A DNA stretch of 64,000 nt from Amycolatopsis sp. 195334CR (GCF_017309385.1 NZ_JAFJMJ010000003.1:930001-994000), one strand, 5' to 3'. Positions 28,822-37,994 are shown, counted from the first letter of the stretch. A program made the numbers and translations. The notes: generated from the sequence alone by a model not told the origin.

Positions 28822-29534
28822 GCACCACCCGCGCCGACGTCGCCGCGGTCGCCTGCGCGGAGTTGTTCCGCGGCGACGGGGAGATCCTGGTCAGCCCGAT
28901 GGGCCTGCTGCCGTCCATCGGCGCGCGGCTGGCCCGGCTCACCTTCGAACCGGATCTGCTGCTCTCCAACGGCGAGGCGTACCTGGTCGACGCCGAGGGC
29001 ACGATCGAGGGCTGGCAGCCGTTCCGCAAGGTGCTCGACACCGTGGTGCCGCACGGCAAGCGCCACGTGGTGATGGGCGCGAACCAGATCGGCCGCCACG
29101 GGGACCAGAACATCTCGGCGATCGGTGCGCACGCCCGGCCGGTGAAGCAGCTGCTCGGGGTGCGCGGCGGGCCGGGCAACACGGTCAACCACCGCACCAG
29201 CTACTGGGTGCCCCGGCACGGCAAGCGCGTCTTCGTGTCCGAAGTGGACATCGTATCCGGGGTGGGTTACCAGCGCGCCAAGGGTTTCCCGTACCACGAC
29301 GTGCACCGCGTGGTGACCAACCTGGCCGTGCTCGACTTCGGCGGGCCGGACCACACCATGCGGCTGGTGTCCACGCACCCGGGGGTGTCCGTGGCCGAGG
29401 TGTGCGCGAACACCTCCTTCGAGCTCGACACCAGCGAGGTCACCGAAACCCGGCAGCCCACCGACGAGGAACTGCGCCTGCTGCGGGAGGTCGTCGACCC
29501 GAAGGGGCACCGCGAGCGCGAGGTGCCGTCGTGA
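28818..29534 (+). CDS. ipdB: COCHEA-CoA hydrolase subunit IpdB
   Basis: A 238-residue second subunit of the ring-C hydrolase (Rv3552-like), with the CoA-transferase beta-type pattern SPMGLLPSIGARLARLTFEP and RGGPGNTVNH. The start overlaps the ipdA stop and the stop overlaps the ipdC start (both 4 bases), consistent with stoichiometric assembly. Confidence 0.9.
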   Translation: MSTTRADVAAVACAELFRGDGEILVSPMGLLPSIGARLARLTFEPDLLLSNGEAYLVDAEGTIEGWQPFRKVLDTVVPHGKRHVVMGANQIGRHGDQNISAIGAHARPVKQLLGVRGGPGNTVNHRTSYWVPRHGKRVFVSEVDIVSGVGYQRAKGFPYHDVHRVVTNLAVLDFGGPDHTMRLVSTHPGVSVAEVCANTSFELDTSEVTETRQPTDEELRLLREVVDPKGHREREVPS

Positions 29535-30577
29535 AGACCGCGCTGACCGAGCTGACCGGGGTCGAGCACCCGGTGGTGCAGACCGGGATGGGCTGGGTGG
29601 CCGGGCCGCGGCTGGTGTCCGCCACCGCCGAGGGCGGCGGGCTCGGCATCCTCGCCTCGGCGACGATGACCTACGAGGAACTCGCCACCGCGATCAAGGA
29701 AACCCGGCTGCGCACGGCGAAACCGTTCGGCGTGAACCTCCGCGCCGACGCCGAGGACGCCGGCCGCCGGGTCGACCTGCTCATTTCCGAGGGCGTCAAG
29801 GTCGCCTCCTTCGCGCTCGCCCCGAAACCGGACATGATCGCCAAGCTCAAGGACCACGGCGTGGTGGTCGTCCCGTCGGTCGGGGCCGCGCGGCACGCGG
29901 AGAAGGTCGCGGGCTGGGGCGCCGACGCGGTGATCGTGCAGGGTGGCGAGGGCGGCGGGCACACCGGTGGCGTGGCCACCACACTGCTGCTGCCGTCCGT
30001 GCTGGACGTGGTGGACATCCCGGTGGTGGCCGCCGGCGGCTTCTACGACGGTCGCGGCCTGGCCGCCGCGCTGGCCTACGGCGCGGCCGGGGTGGCGATG
30101 GGCACGCGGTTCCTGCTGACCCGCGAAAGCACCGTGCCGGACGCGGTCAAACGCGCCTACCTGGACCGCGGGCTCGGCGACACCGTGGTGACGCGCAAGG
30201 TCGACGGCATGCCGCACCGCGTGCTGCGCACCGAACTGGTCGACTCGCTGGAGCGGTCCGGGCGGCTCACCGGGTTCGCGCGGGCCGTCGCCAACGCCGC
30301 GCGGTTCCGCCGGATCACCGGGCTGAGCTGGCGGGCGATGCTGCGCGAGGGCGTGGCGATGAAGCGCGGCGGCGACCGCGACTGGGCGCAGGTGCTGATG
30401 GCGGCGAACACGCCGATGCTGTTGCGCGCCGGGCTGGTCGGCGGCGATCCGGACGCCGGGGTGCTGGCGTCCGGGCAGGTGGTGGGCGTGCTGGCGGACC
30501 TGCCGCCGGTGGCGGAGCTGATCGAGAGCATCGTCACCGACGCCGAGCAGATCCTTCGGCGCCTCGGCACCGGTTGA
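29531..30577 (+). CDS. ipdC: IpdC flavoprotein of the HIP pathway
   Basis: A 348-residue nitronate-monooxygenase-family FMN protein, corresponding to Rv3553. It acts on a hydroxylated HIP-CoA intermediate to introduce unsaturation before EchA20, per the published pathway. The FMN/phosphate motifs are VQGGEGGGHTGG and AAGGFYDGRGLAAALAYGA. The GTG start overlaps the ipdB stop. A rightward unrelated hydrolase gene follows after 18 bases. Confidence 0.9.
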   Translation: MKTALTELTGVEHPVVQTGMGWVAGPRLVSATAEGGGLGILASATMTYEELATAIKETRLRTAKPFGVNLRADAEDAGRRVDLLISEGVKVASFALAPKPDMIAKLKDHGVVVVPSVGAARHAEKVAGWGADAVIVQGGEGGGHTGGVATTLLLPSVLDVVDIPVVAAGGFYDGRGLAAALAYGAAGVAMGTRFLLTRESTVPDAVKRAYLDRGLGDTVVTRKVDGMPHRVLRTELVDSLERSGRLTGFARAVANAARFRRITGLSWRAMLREGVAMKRGGDRDWAQVLMAANTPMLLRAGLVGGDPDAGVLASGQVVGVLADLPPVAELIESIVTDAEQILRRLGTG

Positions 30578-30595
30578 TGTGCTTGACTTCCCGGC

Positions 30596-31393
30596 ATGAT
30601 CTCGGAGCGCTGCCCGGTCGTCGACGGTGAGCTGCACGTCGAATCCACCGGGGACGGGCCGCCGCTGCTGATGATCGCGGGCGGGCTGGGCGCGGCGAAC
30701 AGCTATCGGGCCATCGGCAAGCGGCTGAGCAGCGACTACACCGTGATCACCTACGACAGACGCGGGCACTTCCGCAGCACGGACGAGACCACCGGAGCAG
30801 TCCCGGTGAGCCTGCAGGCCGACGACGCGCGGGCGGTGATCGAGCACGCCGGACTGGGCAAGGCCACCGTGTTCGGCACCAGCGCGGGCGCGCTGATCGG
30901 GCTGGACCTGGCCGCGCGGCACCCCGACGTGCTGACCGGGCTGATCGCGCACGAGCCGCCGGTGGTGCACCTGCTGCCGGACGCCGAGGAGTGGCTGGCC
31001 TTCGCCGAGGCGCAGGTCGTCGCGTGCGAGCGGGGTGACCTGGTCGGGGCGTTCAGGCAGTTCGTCGGCTCGCTGGCCGGGGCGGGGCTGCCGGAGCTGA
31101 AGATGGTGCGCCTGCCGAACGAGCAGGAGTGGATCCGGCTGTTCACCAGGGAGATCCGCGAGTTCTACGGGTACGAACCGGACCTGGTGGCGCTGCGGCG
31201 GTCGCGGGTGGAGATCACCCCGACCGCGGGCCGGGACAGCCGGGGGTACTACCACTACCGGCCGGCGAAAACGCTGGCGCTGGAGCTGGGGCAGCCGTTC
31301 GCCGAGGTGCCGGGCGCGCACCTGGCCCCGCAGCGCAACCCGAAGGGCTTCGAAGCCGCCCTACGGGAGCTACTGGCGGACCTGCCCGGCTGA
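30596..31393 (+). CDS. Alpha/beta hydrolase
   Basis: A 265-residue alpha/beta-hydrolase. The nucleophile elbow is GTSAG, the oxyanion region is MIAGGLGAANSY, YDRRGHFRST follows strand 4, and the catalytic His is probably in GAHLAPQ near the C-terminus. No substrate can be read; related proteins are annotated as epoxide hydrolase-like or esterases. It follows ipdC by 18 bases and may be co-transcribed, but it is absent from the M. tuberculosis order here, so a steroid role is unproven. Confidence 0.8.
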   Translation: MISERCPVVDGELHVESTGDGPPLLMIAGGLGAANSYRAIGKRLSSDYTVITYDRRGHFRSTDETTGAVPVSLQADDARAVIEHAGLGKATVFGTSAGALIGLDLAARHPDVLTGLIAHEPPVVHLLPDAEEWLAFAEAQVVACERGDLVGAFRQFVGSLAGAGLPELKMVRLPNEQEWIRLFTREIREFYGYEPDLVALRRSRVEITPTAGRDSRGYYHYRPAKTLALELGQPFAEVPGAHLAPQRNPKGFEAALRELLADLPG

Positions 31394-31951
31394 TCAGAGC
31401 GGCCGGATCACCCGCGCCGGGTTGCCCGCGGCGAACACCCGGTCCGGCAGGTCCCTGGTGACCACGCTCCCGGCACCGACCACGGTGTAGTCGCCGACGG
31501 TCACGCCGGCGCACACGGTGACCCCGCCGCCGAACCAGACGTTGTTCCCGATGGTGATCGGCGCCGCGCTCTCCCACCGCTGGCGGCGCGCCTCGTGGTC
31601 CTCCATCGGGTGCAGCGCGGTCAGCAGCTGCGCCCGAGGCCCGATCGAGACGTCGTCACCGATCCGGATCGGGGCGCAGTCCAGCAGGATCGCGTCGTAG
31701 TTGAGGAACGAGTTGGCGCCGATCTCGATGAGGTAGCCGTAGTCGCACTGGAAGCGCGGCATGATCCACGAGCCCTCACCGAACTTGCCGAGCAACTCGC
31801 GCAGCAACTCGTCCCGGCGGACGGTCGCGTCCGGTTCGGTCGCGTTGAACTCACCGCACAGCCGCTGCGCCCGGTGCCGCTCGGCGACCAGCTCGGGATC
31901 GTTGTCGCGGTACAGCTCGCCGCGCAGCATGCGCTCCTTGTGCTCACCCAT
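31394..31951 (-). CDS. Sugar O-acetyltransferase (maltose/galactoside acetyltransferase type)
   Basis: A 185-residue NodL/LacA/Maa acetyltransferase. The N-terminal MLRGELYRDNDPEL segment is the maltose-acetyltransferase motif, and the rest is a left-handed beta helix of hexapeptide repeats (IGANSF, IRIGDD, ITIGNNVWFGG, VTVGDY). The catalytic His is in LTALHPME. Stops of this gene and the convergent hydrolase abut. No visible link to sterols. Confidence 0.85.
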   Translation of the reverse strand: MGEHKERMLRGELYRDNDPELVAERHRAQRLCGEFNATEPDATVRRDELLRELLGKFGEGSWIMPRFQCDYGYLIEIGANSFLNYDAILLDCAPIRIGDDVSIGPRAQLLTALHPMEDHEARRQRWESAAPITIGNNVWFGGGVTVCAGVTVGDYTVVGAGSVVTRDLPDRVFAAGNPARVIRPL

Positions 31952-31965
31952 GCCACGAGGCTAGA

Positions 31966-33117
31966 TCACACTCGCTCGACGATGGTGACGTTGGCGGTGC
32001 CGCCGCCTTCGCACATGGTCTGGAGGCCGTATCGGCCCCCGCGTCGCTCGAGTTCGTGCAGCAGGGTGGCGAAGAGCTTCGTCCCGGTCGCGCCGATCGG
32101 GTGCCCCAGTGCGATACCGCCGCCGTTGACGTTGACCCGCGCCGGGTCGGCGCCGGTTTCGTCGAGCCACGCCAGCACCACCGGCGCGAACGCCTCGTTC
32201 ACCTCGAACAGGTCGATGTCCCCGATCGACAACCCGGTACGCCGCAACGCGTGCGCGGTCGCCGGGATCGGGCCCGTCAGCATCCACACCGGGTCCGCGG
32301 CGCGCACCGACAGGTGGTGGATGCGGGCCCGCGGTCGAAGGCCGTGCTCATTCACGAACTCCGACGACGCGATCAGCGTCGCCGAGGCGCCGTCCGAGAT
32401 CTGGCTGGCCACCGCGGCGGTCAGCACCGAACCCGGGCTCAGCGGCTTCAACGAGGCCATCCGCTCCAGCGTGGTGTCCCGCCGCGGCCCCTCGTCGTGG
32501 CGGAACTCGCCGACCGGCGCGATCTCCGCGTCGAAGCGACCGGAATCGATGGCCGCCAGCGCGCGCTGGTGGCTCGCGAACGCGTACTCCTCCAGCTGCG
32601 CTCGCGGGAAACCCCAGTGCGAAGCGATCATCTCGGCCGCGTGGAACTGCGAGATCTCGGCCGCGCCGTACCGCTCCTGCCAGCCCTTCGACCCCGAGAA
32701 CGGGTCGTCGAAGCCGTACTCGCGCCCGGCCAGCATGGCCGCGCTGATCGGGATCTGGCTCATGTTCTGCACCCCACCGGCCAGCACCAGGTCCATCGTG
32801 CCGCTGAGCACCGCCTGCGCGGCGAAGTGCACCGCCTGCTGGCTCGACCCGCACTGCCGGTCCACCGTCACCCCCGGCACGTGGTGCGGGAACCCGGCGG
32901 CCAGCCACGCCGTCCTGGCGATGTTGCCCGCCTGCGGCCCGAGCGTGTCCGTGCAGCCGAGGATCACGTCGTCGACCAGCGCCGGGTCGACCCCGGTCCG
33001 CTCGACCACCGCCTCGATCACGTGGGCGCCGAGATCGGCGGAGTGCAGCGCGCTGAGCGCACCACCGCGCCTGCCCACCGGGGTGCGCACGGCGTCGAGC
33101 ACGTAGGCCTCGGCCAT
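31966..33117 (-). CDS. fadA6: Thiolase FadA6
   Basis: A 383-residue acetyl-CoA acyltransferase corresponding to Rv3556c, which thiolytically cleaves a linear product of IpdAB-opened rings. Catalytic residues can be placed at Cys89 (DRQCGSSQQ), His339 (GIALGHPIG) and Cys369 (TMCEGGG). The ATG at 33117 shares one base with the kstR2 stop (TGATG), making fadE30-ipdF-kstR2-fadA6 a tightly coupled leftward operon. Confidence 0.9.
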   Translation of the reverse strand: MAEAYVLDAVRTPVGRRGGALSALHSADLGAHVIEAVVERTGVDPALVDDVILGCTDTLGPQAGNIARTAWLAAGFPHHVPGVTVDRQCGSSQQAVHFAAQAVLSGTMDLVLAGGVQNMSQIPISAAMLAGREYGFDDPFSGSKGWQERYGAAEISQFHAAEMIASHWGFPRAQLEEYAFASHQRALAAIDSGRFDAEIAPVGEFRHDEGPRRDTTLERMASLKPLSPGSVLTAAVASQISDGASATLIASSEFVNEHGLRPRARIHHLSVRAADPVWMLTGPIPATAHALRRTGLSIGDIDLFEVNEAFAPVVLAWLDETGADPARVNVNGGGIALGHPIGATGTKLFATLLHELERRGGRYGLQTMCEGGGTANVTIVERV

Positions 33118-33734
33118 CAGGTCTCCTTCTTGACGCGGCGCCGCTTCGTCGCGATGCCGTCGAGCAGGATGCCGAGGTACTGCGCGGCCACGTCGGCCGC
33201 GGACAGCGTGCCCTCGGGGTTGTACCACCGCACGGCCACCCAGACGGTGTCGCGGACGAACCGGTAGACCAGTTCGATGTCCAGGTCCGCGCGGAACTCA
33301 CCGGTGGTGATGCCCTCGGCGAGCAGGTCGTGCCACAGCTTGCGGAACTCGGCGTTGCGCGTGCCGAGGTAGGCGAACCTCGGGAACTTCGCCAGGTGCT
33401 TGGCCTCGTTCTGGTAGATCTCCACCTCGGCGGGCCGCCGGTGGATCGAGTCGAACGAGGCGGACACCACCGCCTCCAGCGTCTTGCGCGGCCCCAGCTT
33501 GGACTCGACGATCTCGGCGTAGGTGCCGAACAGCTCGTCGAGGAACCCGGTGAGGATCTCGTCGGCGATCTGCTCCTTGGAGTCGAAGTGGTGGTACAGG
33601 CTGCCGGAGAGGATGCCCGCCGCGTCGGCGATGTCCCGCACGGTGGTGGAGACGAACCCGCGCTCGGCGAACAGGCCGGCCGCGATGCCCAGCAGTTCGG
33701 CCCGGCGGCCCGAGTTCGTTCCTGGCTTGCTCAT
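33117..33734 (-). CDS. kstR2: TetR family repressor KstR2
   Basis: A 205-residue TetR regulator. The N-terminal HTH reads TTVRDIADAAGILSGSLYHH, very close to M. tuberculosis KstR2 (Rv3557c) as I recall it, and the ligand domain has the matching LDIELVYRFVRDTVWVAVRW. KstR2 represses the HIP genes and is released by HIP-CoA. Here it is embedded in the operon it would control (boxes at 27183 and 35652), giving autoregulation. The start is uncertain: ATG 33734 follows AGGA, whereas GTG 33746 overlaps the ipdF stop. Confidence 0.92.
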   Translation of the reverse strand: MSKPGTNSGRRAELLGIAAGLFAERGFVSTTVRDIADAAGILSGSLYHHFDSKEQIADEILTGFLDELFGTYAEIVESKLGPRKTLEAVVSASFDSIHRRPAEVEIYQNEAKHLAKFPRFAYLGTRNAEFRKLWHDLLAEGITTGEFRADLDIELVYRFVRDTVWVAVRWYNPEGTLSAADVAAQYLGILLDGIATKRRRVKKET

Positions 33735-33742
33735 CGGCTTCC

Positions 33743-34510
33743 TCACGCGTGCTGACTGGAAACGGAGACCACCTCGCCGGTCAGGTACGAGGCGTAGTCA
33801 CTGGCGAGGAACACCATCACATTCGCCACCTCCCACGGTTCGGCCGCCCTGCCGGAAACCTCGCGCGCGGTCAGCTCGGCCAGCACCTCCTCGCTGGTCA
33901 CCTTGGCCAGGAACGGGTGCATCGCCAGGCTCGGCGCGACCGCGTTGACCCGGATGCCGTGCTCGGCGACGTCGACCGCGGCGCAGCGGGTCAGCGCCAT
34001 CACCCCGGCCTTCGCCGCGGCGTAGTGCGCCTGCCCGCCCTGCGCCCGCCAGCCGAGCACGGAGGCGTTGTTCACCACCGCTCCCCCGTCGCCCTGCGCG
34101 ATGAACTGCCGCAGCGCCGCTCTCGTCACCCGGAACGTGCTGTTCAGCGTCACGTCCATCACCGTGGACCACTCGTCGTCCGTCATGTCCACAATGGACT
34201 TCTGGCCGCCGAGCCCGGCGTTGTTGATCAGCACGTCGATCCGGCCGTGGTGCGCGACGGCCCCGTCGATCAGCGCCCGCACCTGGTCGCCGTCGGTGAC
34301 GTCGCACGGGATCGCGGGCACCCCGCCGAGCTCGGCCGCCTTCTCGGCCAGCCTGCGCTCGTGCCGGTCGCTGAGCACCACCCGCGCGCCCTCCTCCTGG
34401 CAGCGCCTGGCCACCGCGGAGCCGATCCCGGTGCCCGCCGCCGCGGTGATCACCACGACCTTGTCCCGCAGCAGATCGCGGCCTTCCGGGTACTTCGGCA
34501 CGGGAATCAC
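33743..34510 (-). CDS. ipdF: IpdF, SDR dehydrogenase of the HIP pathway
   Basis: A 255-residue short-chain dehydrogenase (Rv3559c-like). Motifs: VVITAAAGTGIGSAVARRC (cofactor loop), LINNAGLGGQ, NNASVLGWRAQ and the catalytic YAAAK. In the published pathway IpdF oxidises the hydroxyl of a HIP-CoA intermediate. GTG at 34510 overlaps the fadE30 stop by 4 bases. In M. tuberculosis a PPE gene separates kstR2 and ipdF; here they are adjacent. Confidence 0.88.
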   Translation of the reverse strand: MIPVPKYPEGRDLLRDKVVVITAAAGTGIGSAVARRCQEEGARVVLSDRHERRLAEKAAELGGVPAIPCDVTDGDQVRALIDGAVAHHGRIDVLINNAGLGGQKSIVDMTDDEWSTVMDVTLNSTFRVTRAALRQFIAQGDGGAVVNNASVLGWRAQGGQAHYAAAKAGVMALTRCAAVDVAEHGIRVNAVAPSLAMHPFLAKVTSEEVLAELTAREVSGRAAEPWEVANVMVFLASDYASYLTGEVVSVSSQHA

Positions 34511-35640
34511 GGGCGGGCCTCCCTTGGCAGGCCGAGCACGCGCTCGGCGATGACGTTGCGCTGGATCTCGTTGGACCCGCCGTAGATGGTGTCGGCGCGG
34601 GTGAACAGGTAGAGCCGCTGCCACTCGTCCAGTTCCGCCGCCAGGAGGGATTCCCGGCCGCGCACCAGCATCGCCAGCTCACCGAGCGAGCGGTGCCAGT
34701 TCGCCCAGACCAGTTTGGACACTTCGGCCACGCCGGGCGCGGTGTCCCCGAGCGTGCGGCGCGCGTGCGCGTTCATCACTTCGAGGCCGACCCGGGCCCG
34801 CGCCAGCTTTTCCGCGATGTGCGGGTCGGCGGCGGCGCCGGTGCGCTCGGCGAGTTCGGTCAGCGCGTCGAGTTCACGCCGGAAGCCGACCTGCTGGCCG
34901 AGGGTGGCGACCCCGCGTTCGAAGCCGAGCGTGCCCATCGCCACCCGCCAGCCGTCACCCGGTTCGCCGACCACCAGGTCACGGGCGGTGCGGGCACCGT
35001 CGAAGAACACCTCGTTGAACTCCGAGGTGCCGGTCAGCTGCACGATCGGCCGGATCTCGATGCCGGGCTGGCGCATCGGCACCAGCAGGTAGGACAGCCC
35101 GTGGTGGCGCTTCGAGCCGGGTTCGGTGCGCGCCAGCACGAAGCACCAGTCGGCCTGCTGCGCCAGCGAGGTCCACACCTTCTGCCCGTGCAGCACCCAT
35201 TCGTCACCGTCGAGCGTGGCCGTGGTCGACACCGCGGCCAGGTCCGAGCCGGCGCCCGGCTCGGAATAGCCCTGACACCACAGCTCCTCGACGGCCGCGA
35301 TCTTCGGCAGGAACCGCCGCTGCTGCTCCGGCGTGCCGAAGGCGATCAGCGTCGGTCCGAGCAGCTGCTCACCCAGGTGCCCGACCTTCGCCGGCGCGTT
35401 CGCCCTGGCGTACTCCTCGTGGAAGATCACCTGTTCGCCGAGGCTCGCCCCGCGGCCGCCGTGCTCCTCCGGCCAGCCGAGGCAGGTCCAGCCACCGTCG
35501 GCGAGCCGCCGTTCCCAGGCGAGCCGCTCCTCGAACGCCTCGTGCTCGCGGCCGGGGCCGCCGAGGCCACGCAGCGCGGCGAACTCACCGGCCAGATTCT
35601 CGGCCAGCCAGTCGCGCACCCGTTCCCGGAACTCGGTCAC
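34507..35640 (-). CDS. fadE30: Acyl-CoA dehydrogenase FadE30
   Basis: A 377-residue flavin acyl-CoA dehydrogenase (Rv3560c-like), acting on HIP-CoA after FadD3. Family motifs are GWPEEHGGRG, the FAD-contact CQGYSEPGAGSDLAA, HGQKVWTSLAQQAD and the C-terminal TIYGGSNEIQRNVIAERVLGLPRE. The GTG start is 11 bases from a KstR2 box and has TAGGGT at -12 to -7 but no ribosome site, so the mRNA is probably leaderless. First gene of fadE30-ipdF-kstR2-fadA6. Confidence 0.9.
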   Translation of the reverse strand: MTEFRERVRDWLAENLAGEFAALRGLGGPGREHEAFEERLAWERRLADGGWTCLGWPEEHGGRGASLGEQVIFHEEYARANAPAKVGHLGEQLLGPTLIAFGTPEQQRRFLPKIAAVEELWCQGYSEPGAGSDLAAVSTTATLDGDEWVLHGQKVWTSLAQQADWCFVLARTEPGSKRHHGLSYLLVPMRQPGIEIRPIVQLTGTSEFNEVFFDGARTARDLVVGEPGDGWRVAMGTLGFERGVATLGQQVGFRRELDALTELAERTGAAADPHIAEKLARARVGLEVMNAHARRTLGDTAPGVAEVSKLVWANWHRSLGELAMLVRGRESLLAAELDEWQRLYLFTRADTIYGGSNEIQRNVIAERVLGLPREARP

Positions 35641-35651
35641 GCTGCTACCCT

Positions 35652-35665
35652 ACCAAGCACTTGCT
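35652..35665. promoter_or_regulatory. KstR2-type operator (fadE30 / fadD3)
   Basis: ACCAAG-CA-CTTGCT matches AnCAAG-NN-CTTGnT at every defined position. It lies in the 39-base gap between divergent fadE30 and fadD3 and can control both. Confidence 0.92.
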
Positions 35666-35679
35666 AGGGAGCGAAGACC

Positions 35680-37158
35680 TTGAACACTTCGGACACGATT
35701 CCCGCCGCACTGGCCGCGACGGCGGCCCGCCTGCCGCACGGTGAAGCGCTCGTGGACGGTCCGGCGCGGCTCAGCTGGCCGGAGTTGCACGAGCAGGTAC
35801 TCGGGCGCGCCGCCTGGTTCGCCGAACGGGGCGTCCACCGCGGCGACCGCGTGGCGATCTGCGCGCCGAACACGCACCAGTGGGTGATCGCCGCACTGGG
35901 CGCGCTGACCGCGGGCGCGGTGCTGGTCCCGATCAACACCCGGTTCACCGGCCCGGAGATGCGGGACGTGATCACCCGCAGCCGGGCCAAGGCGCTGGTG
36001 GTCGCGGACGACTTCCTCGGCGTGGACCGGCTCGCCCAGATCGGGGACGCCGCGCCGGGCGTGGTGCTGCGCCTGCCCACCGACTGGACCGACGTCCCCG
36101 GCACGTTCGACCCGGTCGTCGAACCCGACGACCTCGCCGACATCCTGTTCACCTCGGGCACCACCGGCCGCAGCAAGGGCGCGATGACCAGCCACCGGCG
36201 CTCGCTCGGCGTCGCCGCCGCCTGGGCCGAGCGCGCCGCGCTCACCGCCGACGACCGGTACCTGGTGCTCAACCCGTTCTTCCACACCTTCGGCTACAAG
36301 GCGGGCATTCTCGCCGCGGTCCTGCGCGGCAGCACCATCGTGCCGCAGGCCACCTTCGACCCGGTGCGCACGATGGAGCTGATCGAGGCGGAGCGGATCA
36401 CCGTGCTGCCCGGCGCGCCGACCGTCTTCCAGGTGCTGCTCGACCACCCGGACCGCCCGGCGCACGACCTGTCGTCGCTGCGGATCGCGGTGACCGGCGC
36501 GGCCATCGTGCCGGTCCCCCTGATCGAACGCATGCAGACCGATCTCGGCCTGGACACCGTGCTGACCGCCTACGGGCTGACCGAAGCCGTGGTGGCGACC
36601 ATGTGCCACGCGGGCGACGACCCGGTCACCGTGGCCACCACCTGCGGTCCCGGGGTGGCGGGCTTCGAGGTGCGGATCGCCGAGTCCGGCGAGGTCCTGC
36701 TGCGCGGTCCGAACACCATGCTCGGCTACCTCGACGATCCGGAGGCCACCGCCGAGGCCATCGACGCCGACGGCTGGCTGCACACCGGGGACGCCGGTGA
36801 GCTGGACGAACGCGGTTACCTCCGGATCACCGACCGCATCAAGGACATGTACATCTGCGGTGGGTTCAACGTCTACCCGGCCGAGGTGGAGCAGGTGCTC
36901 GCGCGGCTCGACGGGGTCACCGAATCGGCGGTGATCGGGGTGCCGGACGCCCGGCTCGGCGAGGTCGGCGCGGCCTTCGTGGTGCGCTCCGGTAGCGGTT
37001 CCGCACTGTCCGAAGAGGACGTTCTCGCGCACTGCACGGCGAACCTGGCCAACTACAAGCGCCCGCGCCGGGTGGAGTTCGTCGACGCCCTGCCGCGCAA
37101 CGCGTCCGGGAAAGTACTCAAGCGAACACTCCGTGTCGACGGCGAGGAGGCCCCATGA
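35680..37158 (+). CDS. fadD3: HIP-CoA synthetase FadD3
   Basis: A 492-residue ANL ligase that activates HIP (the C/D-ring propanoate left after ring A/B removal) with CoA, committing it to the KstR2 pathway. The P-loop is LFTSGTTGRSKGAM, the adenylate motif YGLTEAV, and the C-terminal lysine motif NASGKVLKRTLR. The start is TTG at 35680, following AGGGAG with an 8-base gap. Divergent from fadE30, as Rv3561/Rv3560c. First gene of a five-gene overlapping operon. Confidence 0.9.
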   Translation: MNTSDTIPAALAATAARLPHGEALVDGPARLSWPELHEQVLGRAAWFAERGVHRGDRVAICAPNTHQWVIAALGALTAGAVLVPINTRFTGPEMRDVITRSRAKALVVADDFLGVDRLAQIGDAAPGVVLRLPTDWTDVPGTFDPVVEPDDLADILFTSGTTGRSKGAMTSHRRSLGVAAAWAERAALTADDRYLVLNPFFHTFGYKAGILAAVLRGSTIVPQATFDPVRTMELIEAERITVLPGAPTVFQVLLDHPDRPAHDLSSLRIAVTGAAIVPVPLIERMQTDLGLDTVLTAYGLTEAVVATMCHAGDDPVTVATTCGPGVAGFEVRIAESGEVLLRGPNTMLGYLDDPEATAEAIDADGWLHTGDAGELDERGYLRITDRIKDMYICGGFNVYPAEVEQVLARLDGVTESAVIGVPDARLGEVGAAFVVRSGSGSALSEEDVLAHCTANLANYKRPRRVEFVDALPRNASGKVLKRTLRVDGEEAP

Positions 37159-37994
37159 CGGTGCGGTACGAGCAGCGGGACGCGGTCGCGGTGGTGACGA
37201 TGGACCGGCCCGACTACCGCAACGCGCAGAACTCGGCGATGACCTACGCGCTGGACGACGCGTTCTCGCGGGCGGTCGACGACGACTCGGTGAAGGTGAT
37301 CGTGCTGGCCGGGGCGGGCAAGCACTTCTCCGCCGGGCACGACATCGGCTCGCCGGAACGGGACGCGGACACCTCCTTCGACCGCCGTGCGGTGCTGTGG
37401 TGGGACCACACCCGCCGCGAGGGCGGCGACCGGCGGTTCGCCCGTGAGTCCGAGGTGTACCTGGGCATGTGCCGCCGCTGGCGGGAGCTGCCGAAGCCGA
37501 TGATCGCCAGCGTCCAGGGCGCGTGCATCGCCGGTGGGCTGATGCTGGCGTGGTCGTGCGACCTGATCGTCGCCTCGGAGGACGCCTTCTTCGCGGATCC
37601 CGTGGTGCGCATGGGTATTCCCGGGGTCGAGTACTTCGCGCACCCGTGGGTGCTCGGGCCGCGCGCGGCCAAGGAGGTGCTGTTCACCGGCGAGCGGTTC
37701 ACCGCCGCGCAGGCCAAGGAGTGGGGCATGCTCAACCGCGTCGTGCCGCGCGAGGAACTGGAGTCGGCGACGCTGGAACTGGCCGGGAAGATCGCCGCCA
37801 TGCCCGGGTTCGGGCTCGCGCTGGCGAAGAAGGCGGTCAACCAGGCCGAGGACCTGATGGGCCTGCGCGCGGGCATGGACTCGGTGTTCGGGTTGCACCA
37901 CTTCGCGCACGCGCACAACGCCGAGGTCGCCGGCGGTGACTCGCTCGGCGGGCAGGACGCCCGGTCGATGCGGGACGCCGGGAAGCAGTCCTGA
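37155..37994 (+). CDS. Enoyl-CoA hydratase/isomerase family protein in the FadD3 operon
   Basis: A 279-residue crotonase-fold protein. The oxyanion-hole motifs are FSAGHDIGSP and GACIAGGLMLAW, with the second catalytic region FADPVVRMGIPGVEYFAHPW. It overlaps fadD3 by 4 bases and fadE31 by 1 base, so it belongs to this operon; in M. tuberculosis fadD3 is directly followed by fadE31. The step is unassigned; hydration of a HIP-CoA-derived enoyl-CoA is the obvious inference. The long insert before the catalytic loop (DADTSFDRRAVLWWDHTRRE) is unusual. Confidence 0.8.
   Translation: MTVRYEQRDAVAVVTMDRPDYRNAQNSAMTYALDDAFSRAVDDDSVKVIVLAGAGKHFSAGHDIGSPERDADTSFDRRAVLWWDHTRREGGDRRFARESEVYLGMCRRWRELPKPMIASVQGACIAGGLMLAWSCDLIVASEDAFFADPVVRMGIPGVEYFAHPWVLGPRAAKEVLFTGERFTAAQAKEWGMLNRVVPREELESATLELAGKIAAMPGFGLALAKKAVNQAEDLMGLRAGMDSVFGLHHFAHAHNAEVAGGDSLGGQDARSMRDAGKQS

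Noticed and set aside
33117..33734. TetR protein considered as KstR rather than KstR2
   Set aside because: Its HTH and C-terminal sequence match KstR2, it sits next to fadA6 and ipdF, and a near-perfect KstR2 box controls its operon.
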